A stretch of 64,000 nucleotides of DNA from Nocardioides sp. 1609 (GTDB lineage Bacteria > Actinomycetota > Actinomycetes > Propionibacteriales > Nocardioidaceae). The notes beneath the pieces were generated by a model. It had not been told where the DNA came from. It was given only the letters and a program-made list of their open reading frames with translations, and made no database searches. Of the stretch, positions 8,340 to 17,053 are shown piece after piece (the first letter of the stretch is position 1; each line of letters begins with the position of its first letter). The DNA is taken from the NCBI RefSeq assembly GCF_004522105.1, contig NZ_SPUJ01000008.1:124001-188000 (forward strand). The letters are read 5' to 3'. Both the position numbers and the translations under genes were made by a program.

Positions 8340-9376
8340 CGAGTTCTCAGGGTCCGGTCCTGGTGACCGGGGGCACGGGGTCGTTCGGCTCCACGATGGT
8401 CCGGCGGCTGCTCGACACCGACATCGAGGAGGTGCGCATCCTGAGTCGGGACGAGTCGAAGCAGGACACCATGCGCCGCGAGCTCGCCGACGGTCGGGTG
8501 AAGTTCCACGTCGGCGACGTTCGGGACACCCGGAGCGTCGAGGACGCCGTCAACGGAGTCCGCCACATCTTCCACGCGGCCGCGCTGAAGCAGGTGCCGA
8601 GCTGCGAGTTCTTCCCGCAGCAGGCGGTGCTCACCAACGTCAACGGCAGCGACAACGTCATCCGCGCCGCCGAACGCGCGGGGGTCGAGTCGGTGGTGTG
8701 TCTCAGCACCGACAAGGCGGTCTACCCGATCAACGCCATGGGCATCTCGAAGGCGATGATGGAGAAGGTGGCCCAGGCGCACGCGCGCCATCGCGGTGTC
8801 AACGGTCCGATCGTCTCCATCACCCGCTACGGCAACGTGATGTACAGCCGCGGATCGGTCATCCCCGTCTTCATCGAGCAGATCAGGCAGGGCAGGCCCC
8901 TGACGGTCACAGACCCGAAGATGACCCGGTTCCTGATGTCGCTCGACGAGTCCGTGGACCTCGTGGAGTACGCCTTCACCCAGTCCGAGCCCGGGGACCT
9001 GTTCGTGCGCAAGGCGCCCGCGTCGACGGTCGAGGACCTCGCGCGCGCCGTGGCCTCCCTCTTCGGCGACGACGACCCCGAGATCCGGGTGATCGGCACC
9101 CGGCACGGCGAGAAGCTCTACGAGTCGCTGCTGAGCCGCGAGGAGCTGCAGAAGGCGGACGACCACGGCGACTACTACCGGGTCCCGCTCGACGCCCGCT
9201 CGCTCGAGTACGAGCTCTTCTTCGACGAGGGCGAGACGGAGGTGGTCGACGACGACTACACCTCGCACAACTGCGAGCGGCTCGACGTAGCCGGCGTGAA
9301 GCGGCTCCTCCTCCGGCTGCCACCCGTGCGCCGCGCGCTGGCCGAGTCCGGTCGCGATCCGGGGCCGCAACCGTGA
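8336..9376 (+). CDS. capE: CapE-type UDP-GlcNAc 4,6-dehydratase/5-epimerase
   Basis: This 346-residue protein is a soluble short-chain dehydrogenase of the CapE/FlaA1 group. VLVTGGTGSFGSTMVRRLL binds NADP. HAAALKQVPSCEFFP, LSTDKAVYPINAMGISKAMM and ITRYGNVMYSRGSVIPVF are family hallmarks. As in known members, the usual catalytic tyrosine position holds methionine (MGISK). The enzyme converts UDP-GlcNAc to the 4-keto-6-deoxy-L-arabino sugar, the first step to UDP-L-FucNAc. The length fits S. aureus CapE (about 342). The GTG start overlaps the preceding stop, and capF follows with another 4-base overlap. Unlike the PglF-like enzyme at 20.5 kb it lacks membrane helices. Confidence 0.9.
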   Translation: MTSSQGPVLVTGGTGSFGSTMVRRLLDTDIEEVRILSRDESKQDTMRRELADGRVKFHVGDVRDTRSVEDAVNGVRHIFHAAALKQVPSCEFFPQQAVLTNVNGSDNVIRAAERAGVESVVCLSTDKAVYPINAMGISKAMMEKVAQAHARHRGVNGPIVSITRYGNVMYSRGSVIPVFIEQIRQGRPLTVTDPKMTRFLMSLDESVDLVEYAFTQSEPGDLFVRKAPASTVEDLARAVASLFGDDDPEIRVIGTRHGEKLYESLLSREELQKADDHGDYYRVPLDARSLEYELFFDEGETEVVDDDYTSHNCERLDVAGVKRLLLRLPPVRRALAESGRDPGPQP

Positions 9377-10491
9377 GGGTCGCGATCACCGGCGGACACG
9401 GTTTCCTGGGCTGGCACACCGCGTGCCGGTTGCGGGCGCTGCACGGTGTCGACGCGGTTCGGCTGGGCCGCGGCGAGCTCGACGATCCGCAGGCACTCGG
9501 CGACCTGCTGTCCGACGTCGATGCCGTCCTCCACGTCGCCGGCGTCAACCGTGCCGGCACCGACGACGAGGTCGAGCAGGGCAACGTCGCTCTCGCCGAG
9601 ACCCTGGCCGCAGCCCTGGCGGCGGCGGGGCGCCCGGTCGGCGTCGTCTTCGCGAACTCGGTCCAGGCAGAGCTCGACAACCCGTACGGCCGTGGCAAGG
9701 CCCGCGCCGCAGAGATCCTCAGCGGCGCGGTCGGCGCCACCGGGGGCAGCTTCGCCGACCTCCTGCTGCCCAACCTCTACGGGGAGCACGGACGCCCGGG
9801 CTACAACTCTTTCGTCGCGACCTTCGCCCACGAGGTGGCCGCTGGACGGACGCCGCACCTCTCCGGCGACCGCGAGATCGCGCTCCTCCACTCCCAGGAC
9901 GCGGCCGCGGCGCTCATCTCCGCGATAGGGACGGACACCCGCACGGTGGTCGGTGCCGAGTCGATCGGCATCGGCGAGGTCCTGGCACTCTTCCAGGAGT
10001 TCCACGACCTGTACGTGCCTGCGGCAGAGGTGCCCGACATCTCGACCCCGATGCGACGCAACCTGTTCAACACCTACCGCGCCGCGGCGTTCCCGGACAT
10101 GTGGCCGGTGTCGCCGCAGGTCCACGCGGACAACAGGGGGGACCTGTTCGAGACCGTCCGTGCCCACGGCGGCACCGGGATGGCGTTCATGTCGACGACG
10201 CACCCCGGCGAGAAGCGCGGCGAGCACTACCACCTGCACAAGGTGGAGCGCTTCTTCATTGTGAAGGGCGAAGCAGAGATCCAGCTGAGACGTCTCCTCC
10301 ACGACGACGTGGTGACGTTCCGACTCAGCGGCGACACGCCGTCGTTCGTGGACATGCCCACCCTGTGGGTGCACAACATCCGCAATGTCGGTGACACCGA
10401 GCTGATCACCATGTTCTGGTCGGACCAGCTGCTCGACCAGGCCAACCCGGATCAGTTCCCCGAGACGATCGCCCAGGAGGCACTCGCATGA
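9373..10491 (+). CDS. capF: CapF-type bifunctional reductase/cupin epimerase
   Basis: The product is 372 residues, close to the 369 of S. aureus CapF. The amino-terminal part is an extended SDR reductase (VRVAITGGHGFLGWHTACRL; the active-site tyrosine and lysine are in NPYGRGKARAAE). The carboxy-terminal 120 residues are a cupin with the metal-binding histidines in HPGEKRGEHYHLHKVERFF and the late WVHNIRN. In CapF the cupin epimerises C3 and the SDR then reduces C4, giving UDP-2-acetamido-2,6-dideoxy-L-talose. The real start is the GTG at 9373, overlapping the capE stop; the open frame upstream of it is antisense-like and not coding. It is the second step of the FucNAc route. Confidence 0.9.
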   Translation: MRVAITGGHGFLGWHTACRLRALHGVDAVRLGRGELDDPQALGDLLSDVDAVLHVAGVNRAGTDDEVEQGNVALAETLAAALAAAGRPVGVVFANSVQAELDNPYGRGKARAAEILSGAVGATGGSFADLLLPNLYGEHGRPGYNSFVATFAHEVAAGRTPHLSGDREIALLHSQDAAAALISAIGTDTRTVVGAESIGIGEVLALFQEFHDLYVPAAEVPDISTPMRRNLFNTYRAAAFPDMWPVSPQVHADNRGDLFETVRAHGGTGMAFMSTTHPGEKRGEHYHLHKVERFFIVKGEAEIQLRRLLHDDVVTFRLSGDTPSFVDMPTLWVHNIRNVGDTELITMFWSDQLLDQANPDQFPETIAQEALA

Positions 10492-11618
10492 AGGTCATGA
10501 CGATCGTCGGCACGCGACCCGAGATCATCCGACTGGCCTGTGTCATCGACCGCCTCGACAAGACGGCCGGCATCGAGCACGTGCTGGTCCACACCGGACA
10601 GAACTACGACTACGCCCTCAACCAGGTCTTCTTCGACGACCTGGACCTGCGGCCGCCGGATCACTACCTCGGCGTCGACACCAGCAGCCTCGGGGCCGTG
10701 CTGGGCGGCGTCCTGATCGGAACCGAGAAGGTGCTGCTCGAGGAGAAGCCGGACGCGCTGCTCGTCCTGGGCGACACCAACTCGTGCATCGCCACCGTGA
10801 TGGCCAAGCGCATGCGGATCCCGACGTTCCACATGGAGGCGGGCAACCGCTGCTTCGACGAGAACGTCCCCGAGGAGACGAACCGTCGCCTCGTGGACCA
10901 CGTCGCTGACTTCAACCTCGCCTACACCGAGCACGCCCGGCGGAACCTTCTGGCGGAGGGCCTCCACCCGCGTCGGGTGATCGTGACCGGCTCCCCGATG
11001 CGCGAGGTGCTGGAGAGGTTCCGCTACCAGATCGACGCCTCAGACGCGCTCGAACGGCTCGGCCTGACCCGAGGCGAGTACTTCCTGGTCAGCGCGCACC
11101 GCGAGGAGAACGTCGACCTGCCCGAGCGCCTGCAGATGCTCCTGGACTGCCTGGTGGCGGTCCGGGACGAGTTCGGAAAGCGCATCGTCGTCTCCACTCA
11201 TCCCCGGACGCGCAAGCGCCTCGAAGCGCTGGACACCGACTTGGACCTCACCGGAATCGACTTCATGGAGCCCTTCGGATTCCACGACTACAACAAGCTC
11301 CAGCTCGAGGCAGCCTGCGTCCTCTCGGACTCGGGCACCATCTCGGAGGAGTCGTCGATCCTGGGCTTCCCAGCGATCACCCTCCGTGACTCGATCGAGC
11401 GTCCGGAGGCGCTCGAGAGCGGCGCGATCATGATGACTGGGCTCGTGGTCGAAGACGTCCTCCGCTCACTGCTAATTGCTACTGAGCAGCACTCGGCTGG
11501 AGCCGGAAGGCCCGACGCGTACGACGTGGGAGACGTCAGTACTCGCGTGGTCCGGTTCATATCCTCGACTGCCGGGCGCCACCACAGATGGTCAGGAATC
11601 CGGAGGGCAGAACTGTGA
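10488..11618 (+). CDS. capG: CapG-type UDP-sugar 2-epimerase (WecB family)
   Basis: This 376-residue member of the non-hydrolysing UDP-GlcNAc 2-epimerase family has MTIVGTRPEIIRL, HTGQNYDYALNQVFF, HMEAGNRCFDENVPEETNRR, SAHREENVD and SDSGTISEESSILGFPAI, all conserved active-site segments. Right after capE and capF it should perform the last step, C2 epimerisation of UDP-L-TalNAc to UDP-L-FucNAc. The length matches S. aureus CapG. The ATG overlaps the capF stop (ATGA). From about 11460 onward the base composition drops noticeably, so the end of this gene lies at the edge of the lower-GC part of the operon. Confidence 0.9.
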   Translation: MKVMTIVGTRPEIIRLACVIDRLDKTAGIEHVLVHTGQNYDYALNQVFFDDLDLRPPDHYLGVDTSSLGAVLGGVLIGTEKVLLEEKPDALLVLGDTNSCIATVMAKRMRIPTFHMEAGNRCFDENVPEETNRRLVDHVADFNLAYTEHARRNLLAEGLHPRRVIVTGSPMREVLERFRYQIDASDALERLGLTRGEYFLVSAHREENVDLPERLQMLLDCLVAVRDEFGKRIVVSTHPRTRKRLEALDTDLDLTGIDFMEPFGFHDYNKLQLEAACVLSDSGTISEESSILGFPAITLRDSIERPEALESGAIMMTGLVVEDVLRSLLIATEQHSAGAGRPDAYDVGDVSTRVVRFISSTAGRHHRWSGIRRAEL

Positions 11619-12175
11619 GCCTGAGACGTAACGGAAGGGTCTACGAGGTGCTGAGCAGCCTTCGAAGGACTGGGATACGCCGCTTCAAGCGCCTTCACGG
11701 GGTTCACGACACTGCGTACGTTCATGCTGCCGCCAATGTGGCCCGCGACCTCAGAGCCGAGGAGTGGGTGTTCGTCGCAGCGGCGGTCCACATCGATCCG
11801 ATGGTCTCCATCGGGCGCTACAGCATGCTCGCCCATGGCGTAGCCATCGTTGGCGATGACCACAACTGGGACATCCCAGGATCACCCATCCAGTTCACGG
11901 GTCGCCCACCGCAGCAGCCCACGAGGATCGGTCGCGACGTTTGGGTTGGTCGGGGTGCCCTCGTGCGTCGAGGTGTCACCATCGGCGACGGTGCTGTCGT
12001 CGGAGCTCGATCCGTGGTGACCCGGGACGTACCCCCGTTCGCCATCGTTGCTGGCGTGCCGGCCAAGATCATCAACTACCGCTTCGACGAAGCCGGGAGG
12101 CGAAACCACCAAGCGGCCCTTGACGGTCCTGTTCTGCCTAGAGTCGCTGCCGACCGCCTCGACCTAGGCCTATGA
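11615..12175 (+). CDS. Hexapeptide-repeat acyltransferase (polysaccharide O-acetyltransferase-like)
   Basis: The product is 186 residues with left-handed beta-helix repeats from about residue 40: HAAANVARDLRAEEWVFV, VHIDPMVSIGRYSMLAHGVA, IGRDVWVGRGALVRRGVTIG and VTRDVPPFAIVAGVPAKI. The histidine in GDDHNWDIPG is the likely catalytic base. Such proteins (WcaF/CapG/NodL-like) usually O-acetylate a sugar of the repeat unit from acetyl-CoA. I chose the GTG at 11615, which overlaps the capG stop (GTGA) and has GGAGGG seven bases upstream. An ATG at 11588 would lack a ribosome site and reach deep into capG. Its stop overlaps the next ATG. Confidence 0.8.
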   Translation: MSLRRNGRVYEVLSSLRRTGIRRFKRLHGVHDTAYVHAAANVARDLRAEEWVFVAAAVHIDPMVSIGRYSMLAHGVAIVGDDHNWDIPGSPIQFTGRPPQQPTRIGRDVWVGRGALVRRGVTIGDGAVVGARSVVTRDVPPFAIVAGVPAKIINYRFDEAGRRNHQAALDGPVLPRVAADRLDLGL

Positions 12176-13302
12176 ACGGCAATTCCAACCCAAGGGTGGC
12201 GATCGTCTACCCGCACCTGCCTCACTACCGCTACGGGGTATTCAGCGAACTAGACCAGCGGCTGGAGGAGGTCTTGTTCGTCACTGGCGGAGATTCACGT
12301 GACGGCAGCATTGAGACAACTCCGCCACGGTCCTTCTCACACGAAGCCCTGGTACGCAACCGATGGTGGGGACGGTTCCTTTGGCAGCAGGGACTTGGGA
12401 AGGTACTCGACGACTTCGACGCAACCGCCGTCGTATTCCTGGGTGACTTCGCCCACCTCTCGACATGGGTTCAGGCAGCACGCTGTCGGGTGCGTGGACG
12501 ACGCGTCCTCTTCTGGACGATTGGCTGGCATCAACCAGAATCTGGAGTTCGCAAGCAGGTCCGGAAGATCTTCTACCGATTGGCGCACGTCCTGCTCCTC
12601 TACGGCAATCACGGTCGAGCTCTAGGCGTGCGAGCCGGCTACCCTGCCAACCGGATGCGGGTGATCTACAACAGCTATCAGTCGAGGGTTGTGAATTCCC
12701 AGACCAGCGCTTCGAACGATTCACTGCCGTCCGGCGATCGACCAGTCATCGGTGCGGTGGTCAGGTTGTCGAGCTCCAAGGGTCTCGACCAGATCATCAA
12801 AGCTGCGGCCGATCTCAAGAACAAACATTCCATAGATGTTGACTGCTTGATCGTCGGTGAAGGTGACGAACGCGCCGGTTTGGAAGACGTCGCCGCGAGT
12901 TTAGGCGTGCGTCTGTTTCTCCCCGGGGCCATGTATTCCGAGGGCGAACTGCAAGACGTCTACCGACGACTGACAGTAACTGTGATCCCGCGCGCCGCAG
13001 GCCTCACCGTGCTCCAGAGCTTAGGTGCAGGAACGCCCGTGGTGACGATTGCAAATCCGTTCGAACAGATGCCTGAGTTCGAAGCGATCACTGACGGCGT
13101 GAATGGATCGTTGGTAGAACAAGCAGACGGTCAGCACTTGGCGACCGCGTGTGCTACATGGATTGAGCGCACCCAACTCGACCCTGAGCGAGTAGCCCAG
13201 GACTGTCGCGCCGCCGTGGTCTGGAACTGGTCTTCTCATCGCCAAGCGTCGGCGATCATCCGAGAACTCGTACCGGGCGCACAACGACCAAACCAAATAT
13301 GA
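12172..13302 (+). CDS. GT4-family glycosyltransferase
   Basis: The 376-residue protein has a GT-B fold. The amino-terminal acceptor domain starts VAIVYPHLPHYRYGVFSELD, a variant common in capsule clusters. The donor domain is conventional: VIGAVVRLSSSKGLDQIIKA, VDCLIVGEGDERAGLEDVA, LFLPGAMYSEGELQDVY, and LTVLQSLGAGTPVVT, which carries a substituted form of the usual EAxAxGxP segment (Q in place of E). That change may matter for the retaining mechanism. Donor and acceptor are unknown. It sits between the O-acetyltransferase and the flippase with 4-base overlaps on both sides, so it probably extends the repeat unit. Codon use is more AT-rich than in the genes upstream. Confidence 0.78.
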   Translation: MNGNSNPRVAIVYPHLPHYRYGVFSELDQRLEEVLFVTGGDSRDGSIETTPPRSFSHEALVRNRWWGRFLWQQGLGKVLDDFDATAVVFLGDFAHLSTWVQAARCRVRGRRVLFWTIGWHQPESGVRKQVRKIFYRLAHVLLLYGNHGRALGVRAGYPANRMRVIYNSYQSRVVNSQTSASNDSLPSGDRPVIGAVVRLSSSKGLDQIIKAAADLKNKHSIDVDCLIVGEGDERAGLEDVAASLGVRLFLPGAMYSEGELQDVYRRLTVTVIPRAAGLTVLQSLGAGTPVVTIANPFEQMPEFEAITDGVNGSLVEQADGQHLATACATWIERTQLDPERVAQDCRAAVVWNWSSHRQASAIIRELVPGAQRPNQI

Positions 13303-14525
13303 CACGGTTATTGAAGATCGTTGGCCGCTTTCGCGGCGGCTCACGCCTGTCCGGCGCCTACCTCATCGGTATGGTGATGTCGACCGCGGGAACCCTGGCC
13401 AGTGCGGGGATTCTGCCGATGTCTCAGTTTGCTGCCCTGACGGCGGCAGTGATCATTTGCACGATCCCTCCGTTGCTATTCATGTGGGGGATCCCTGACA
13501 CTCTCACGTTTGACCACCTTCGCGGCCGGCCACGAGAGGGTGAAAACGAGTTTGCATCCGCGATTGCTGCCACAAGCTTGCTTACACTCCCCGCCGTCGG
13601 CGTTGCCGCCGCCTTGGCATTGCGAGCCGACTTCGACCCTCACCTCGTTGGATCGATCTGCGTGCTCGTCGTGGCTGCAATGTTCAACTCAGTCCTTCAA
13701 GGCTGCGAACTAGCAACCGAAAACCTCGACCAAGTAGCTCGATTCGTTCTTGCACTTGGAGCCGCAACGCTGTTCTCGACGCTGCTCGCTCTTCTCCTTA
13801 CGGCTCCCACAGCCGAGGGGGTACTGACCGCCAGGGCCGTCGCCACAGCCACCGTGACGGTTTGGCGCGCCCTTGCCACAATCAAGGGCGCCAGCCTCGT
13901 GGCCCTGAGCCTCGACTCAATTGGGCACATGCTCCGACGAGGAACCCATATTCACGTGACAGCCCTCCTAGCCGCCGGCGGTTATCGCCTTGAGCAGGCG
14001 TTCGCTCTTGAACTCTTCAATGAGGCACAGCTCTCGCTCTACGGACTAGCGATGCCTGTCGTCGCTGGGGTCAAGGTCGTGCAGTACGGCTTGGGGACAA
14101 CGACCGCAATCGGGCTCGCCAAGAGTGGCTTCACGGGACTAGGGCGCGCATTTTCGCAGACACTCCGACTGGTGCCAGTCAGTCTTCTATTCGGCGCCGT
14201 AGGTTGTGTAGCGATAACCGCCTACATCCACTGGATCCTTCCCGACTCGCGACAATCGATCGCCCCTGTTTGCGCCCTGATCTTGAGCGGGGTGATGCTT
14301 GGAATCCTGGACGTTGCCGTCAGATGCATGAGAGCCGTCGGCGCGGTCGGGGAGGGCATTCTTGGACGACTCATTGCATTGGCAGTAACTGTGACAATTG
14401 GCCCCTTGCTCTACGCTCGCGGATTACTCGACTCCGCGGCGGTCGGAGTGGTTGCCACGATACTCGCTCTCTCCGGAATGATACTGATGGCAAATGTGGT
14501 GACTAGACGATGGGTAGAATCGTGA
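13299..14525 (+). CDS. Wzx-like polysaccharide flippase (MOP superfamily)
   Basis: The product is 408 residues and almost wholly hydrophobic, with about 11-12 predicted transmembrane segments. Examples are LIGMVMSTAGTLASAGIL, VGVAAALALRADF, LVGSICVLVVAAMFNSVLQG, VVAGVKVVQYGLG and GPLLYARGLL. Its placement among glycosyltransferases, polymerase and pyruvyltransferase, and its even spread of helices with sparse charges, point to a Wzx-type flippase that turns undecaprenyl-linked repeat units to the outer face. Sequence conservation in this family is low, so the call rests on topology and context. The ATG overlaps the preceding stop. A non-Wzx transporter cannot be excluded. Confidence 0.7.
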   Translation: MTRLLKIVGRFRGGSRLSGAYLIGMVMSTAGTLASAGILPMSQFAALTAAVIICTIPPLLFMWGIPDTLTFDHLRGRPREGENEFASAIAATSLLTLPAVGVAAALALRADFDPHLVGSICVLVVAAMFNSVLQGCELATENLDQVARFVLALGAATLFSTLLALLLTAPTAEGVLTARAVATATVTVWRALATIKGASLVALSLDSIGHMLRRGTHIHVTALLAAGGYRLEQAFALELFNEAQLSLYGLAMPVVAGVKVVQYGLGTTTAIGLAKSGFTGLGRAFSQTLRLVPVSLLFGAVGCVAITAYIHWILPDSRQSIAPVCALILSGVMLGILDVAVRCMRAVGAVGEGILGRLIALAVTVTIGPLLYARGLLDSAAVGVVATILALSGMILMANVVTRRWVES

Positions 14526-15820
14526 ATAATCAATGGACCGTCATCGGAAGCTCCAACGGATCGTCCAACTACGGCGACGAGATGATGTGGCTGAACCTGG
14601 TCGGGGTGATACGAGAGATCGACCCGGACTGCACGGTCGTGACCGACGCGTTTCCGGGCTGGGCACCCCCACTTTCCGGCGTCAAGACGCTTCCCTTTCT
14701 GCATGAGGGACTGCTTCGATACGTGATGAGGCCGTCGCCCACTCGGCTCAGCAACAAGGTCAAGGCTGCCTGTGGCCTGATCCTCAACCGCGGTTCGACT
14801 GTTCGTGGCTACCGCCGCAGCGAGCAGATCACCGATGGCGCTCCCGCGCGCGGCGTCGAAGCAGTTTGGGAAGCAGAGCTCAAGGTGAGTCGCGGGCTCG
14901 TTTTCTCAGGCGCAGGAGGAGTGACCGATCGCTTTGCTCTCCACGCCATCGCAGCGTGGGGCATCCTGGTGGCGCTTGCGAGGCGGAATGGCGTTCCAGT
15001 CCTCTTTGTAGGGCAGGGCATTGGTCCGGTAGTTGACGCCGCCGCCAGTCGCGCAGCAGGTCGAATGCTTGCCGGCGCAGACAAGGTCGGCGTTCGCGAC
15101 CACATCTCTGCGACGACCGCGAGACAGCTGGTCCCCGGCGCAGCAGTGGAAGCGCATCTGGACTGGGCAGTCGCCACTCCGACTCCGCGCGGGGTTGACG
15201 AGGATGTCGAGAGCTGGATGCTCGGTATGGGACTCAACAACTTCATTGCCGTCTCGATCCATGACTGGACGAGTGCAACGGACTCGCTCAGGCAGCGCGT
15301 CCGCTCGGTTCTGGCTGAGGCTGCCCAGCACGCCCACAACACCGGCAGACGGGTGCTGTGCGTGCCCAACTGCGTCGGACTCCAACGAGCAGATGACCGT
15401 CAGTTCATGCAGACGGTGATCGACGATCTCGAGCCACACCTGGCGGACTTGTGCGTGCAGACACCGACGAGTTTCGGCGCCTACCAGACGCGACGGGTGT
15501 TGAGAGAGGCGGAGTATCTCGTCACAACCCGGTACCACCCTCTCGTGTTTGCGATGGCGGAAGGAACTCCGTCCGTGGGCGTCGCCTACGACGACTACTA
15601 CCTGCAGAAGCATCGGGGGGCGCTCGCTTGGTACGCAGATGACGCGATGATTCTCGACGCACAGCGCGAGTATCCGAGTGAGGACTGGTGGCGCCACGTA
15701 GATGTCGAGATGTCCCGTCTGTCAGATCGTGATCTGCTTGGACGGACTGCGGCCTTGCGTGCCCAACCTGTCGAGTTCCTCACCAGCTGGCTCCGAGAGG
15801 TTGCTCCCGATGTTCCATGA
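14510..15820 (+). CDS. Polysaccharide pyruvyl transferase family protein
   Basis: The product is 436 residues of the CsaB/WcaK/ExoV pyruvyltransferase family. The amino-terminal glycine-rich segment IGSSNGSSNYGDEMMWLNLV matches the family N-Y-G-D-E motif. The centre has VLFVGQGIGPVVDAAASR and KVGVRDHISATTARQLVPGA, and the carboxy half has ITTRYHPLVFAMAEGTPSVG-like sequence (TRYHPLVFAMAEGTPSVGV), where the histidine-rich loop matches the family RxHxxxxA motif. These enzymes add a pyruvyl ketal from phosphoenolpyruvate, giving the polymer negative charge. A GTG at 14522 overlaps the flippase stop and is an equally good start. Neighbours are the flippase and the polymerase. Confidence 0.85.
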   Translation: MGRIVNNQWTVIGSSNGSSNYGDEMMWLNLVGVIREIDPDCTVVTDAFPGWAPPLSGVKTLPFLHEGLLRYVMRPSPTRLSNKVKAACGLILNRGSTVRGYRRSEQITDGAPARGVEAVWEAELKVSRGLVFSGAGGVTDRFALHAIAAWGILVALARRNGVPVLFVGQGIGPVVDAAASRAAGRMLAGADKVGVRDHISATTARQLVPGAAVEAHLDWAVATPTPRGVDEDVESWMLGMGLNNFIAVSIHDWTSATDSLRQRVRSVLAEAAQHAHNTGRRVLCVPNCVGLQRADDRQFMQTVIDDLEPHLADLCVQTPTSFGAYQTRRVLREAEYLVTTRYHPLVFAMAEGTPSVGVAYDDYYLQKHRGALAWYADDAMILDAQREYPSEDWWRHVDVEMSRLSDRDLLGRTAALRAQPVEFLTSWLREVAPDVP

Positions 15821-15835
15821 GCGCTGGGCAGCATC

Positions 15836-17053
15836 TTGACCTCGCCCGTCGTCGACAACCGGCGTCCGACCAGGACTCTCGGACGAGGGTGGAAGGTTGC
15901 CTTCGTCGTGCTTCTCGTCGAAGTGACCCTCCACCCATGGATCGTGAGCGTCGTCGGTACACCTACATTTGTGATCAGGTTTGCGCTCGCAGCCGTCTTG
16001 ATTCTTGGCTCCCGGCAGTTCAACCGTCACGATGTCGGACTTCTCGGAGCGACGATGACCGGGTATGGCGTGCTCGGGATTGCGAGTATGACCTGGTCAG
16101 CAAACTCAATCGCCACCGGACTAGCTGCCGCTGACTTGCTCCTAATGACGGCGGCAATGCTCTATTCTGGTTGCGCGTTGCGAAGTAACGAGTTGCTTGA
16201 GTTGCTGGCGCGTGCCATGTCCATTGCCATGGTGGCCCATTGGATTGGCCTTCTCGCGATAGCTGGAAGCCGTGTTGATGACTTCGGATCTCTCGGCTGG
16301 AGCGGTCTCCTACGCAACGAGAATGATTTCGGCCGGCAGGCCGTGTTCGCGTCGATCGTATTGTTCAGTGCTTCGAAGTCGGCTCGACCTGGCTATGCGG
16401 TCCTAGCCATGCTGTCGGTGGCAAGTGCATTGATGTCCGGCTCTGTCCAAGTCATCGTCGTCCTCACGTTCGTGATCATGGTCGTTCAGATCTCCCGGTT
16501 CGCGAACGCGGTCGGAACTTTGAGGAACACGGTCGCATGCTTGCTACTGGCCTCAGTCGCAGTCATAGCATACTTAGCCAGAAACGGGGTGAATGCTGCG
16601 TTGACGGCCTCCGGGAAGGACTCGACTCTGACAAGTCGAGTCCCCCTGTGGCAGGCACTGCAGCCCCAGATCGAGTCTCATTGGTTAACTGGATTCGGGC
16701 TCAACAACGTGTGGGATCGCCCGGAGGTCTGGTACCCGTTGACCTTCCAAGCTCAGTTTCGGCCTTTCCAAGCGCACAACTCATACTTGGAGGCCGGGAT
16801 GCAACTAGGAGTGCCGGGCATGGTCCTACTCATCACTGCCCTCGGGGTGGCCGGTCGCATTGCCTGGCTCGGACTCGCAGTTGATCCGACGTTGGGGTCG
16901 CTATCGGTCGCAATCGTCTCAGCCGGAGTCCTTTACTCGTTTTCAGCGTCCATCTTCGGCCGCGCACCCGTCGAGATCTATTGGCTCCTACTGGCAGTGG
17001 TTGTCACATGCATGCAGTCCCAGATCAACACCGTAACCGAAGTGAGGAAATGA
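15836..17053 (+). CDS. Wzy-like polymerase / O-antigen ligase family membrane protein
   Basis: This 405-residue integral membrane protein has about 10-12 predicted transmembrane segments and one large extracytoplasmic loop. The loop contains TSRVPLWQALQPQIESHWLTG and GFGLNNVW, followed by FRPFQAHNSYLEAGMQLGVPG. The R..W.......P..G.G and H-N-x-x-L/E patterns are what one expects of the Wzy_C/O-antigen ligase superfamily. It most likely polymerises repeat units on the outer face of the membrane. The reading frame begins with TTG at 15836, 15 bases after the pyruvyltransferase stop, the only non-overlapping junction in this part of the operon. A start further downstream is possible. The GC content is low for this replicon. 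Confidence 0.78.
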   Translation: MTSPVVDNRRPTRTLGRGWKVAFVVLLVEVTLHPWIVSVVGTPTFVIRFALAAVLILGSRQFNRHDVGLLGATMTGYGVLGIASMTWSANSIATGLAAADLLLMTAAMLYSGCALRSNELLELLARAMSIAMVAHWIGLLAIAGSRVDDFGSLGWSGLLRNENDFGRQAVFASIVLFSASKSARPGYAVLAMLSVASALMSGSVQVIVVLTFVIMVVQISRFANAVGTLRNTVACLLLASVAVIAYLARNGVNAALTASGKDSTLTSRVPLWQALQPQIESHWLTGFGLNNVWDRPEVWYPLTFQAQFRPFQAHNSYLEAGMQLGVPGMVLLITALGVAGRIAWLGLAVDPTLGSLSVAIVSAGVLYSFSASIFGRAPVEIYWLLLAVVVTCMQSQINTVTEVRK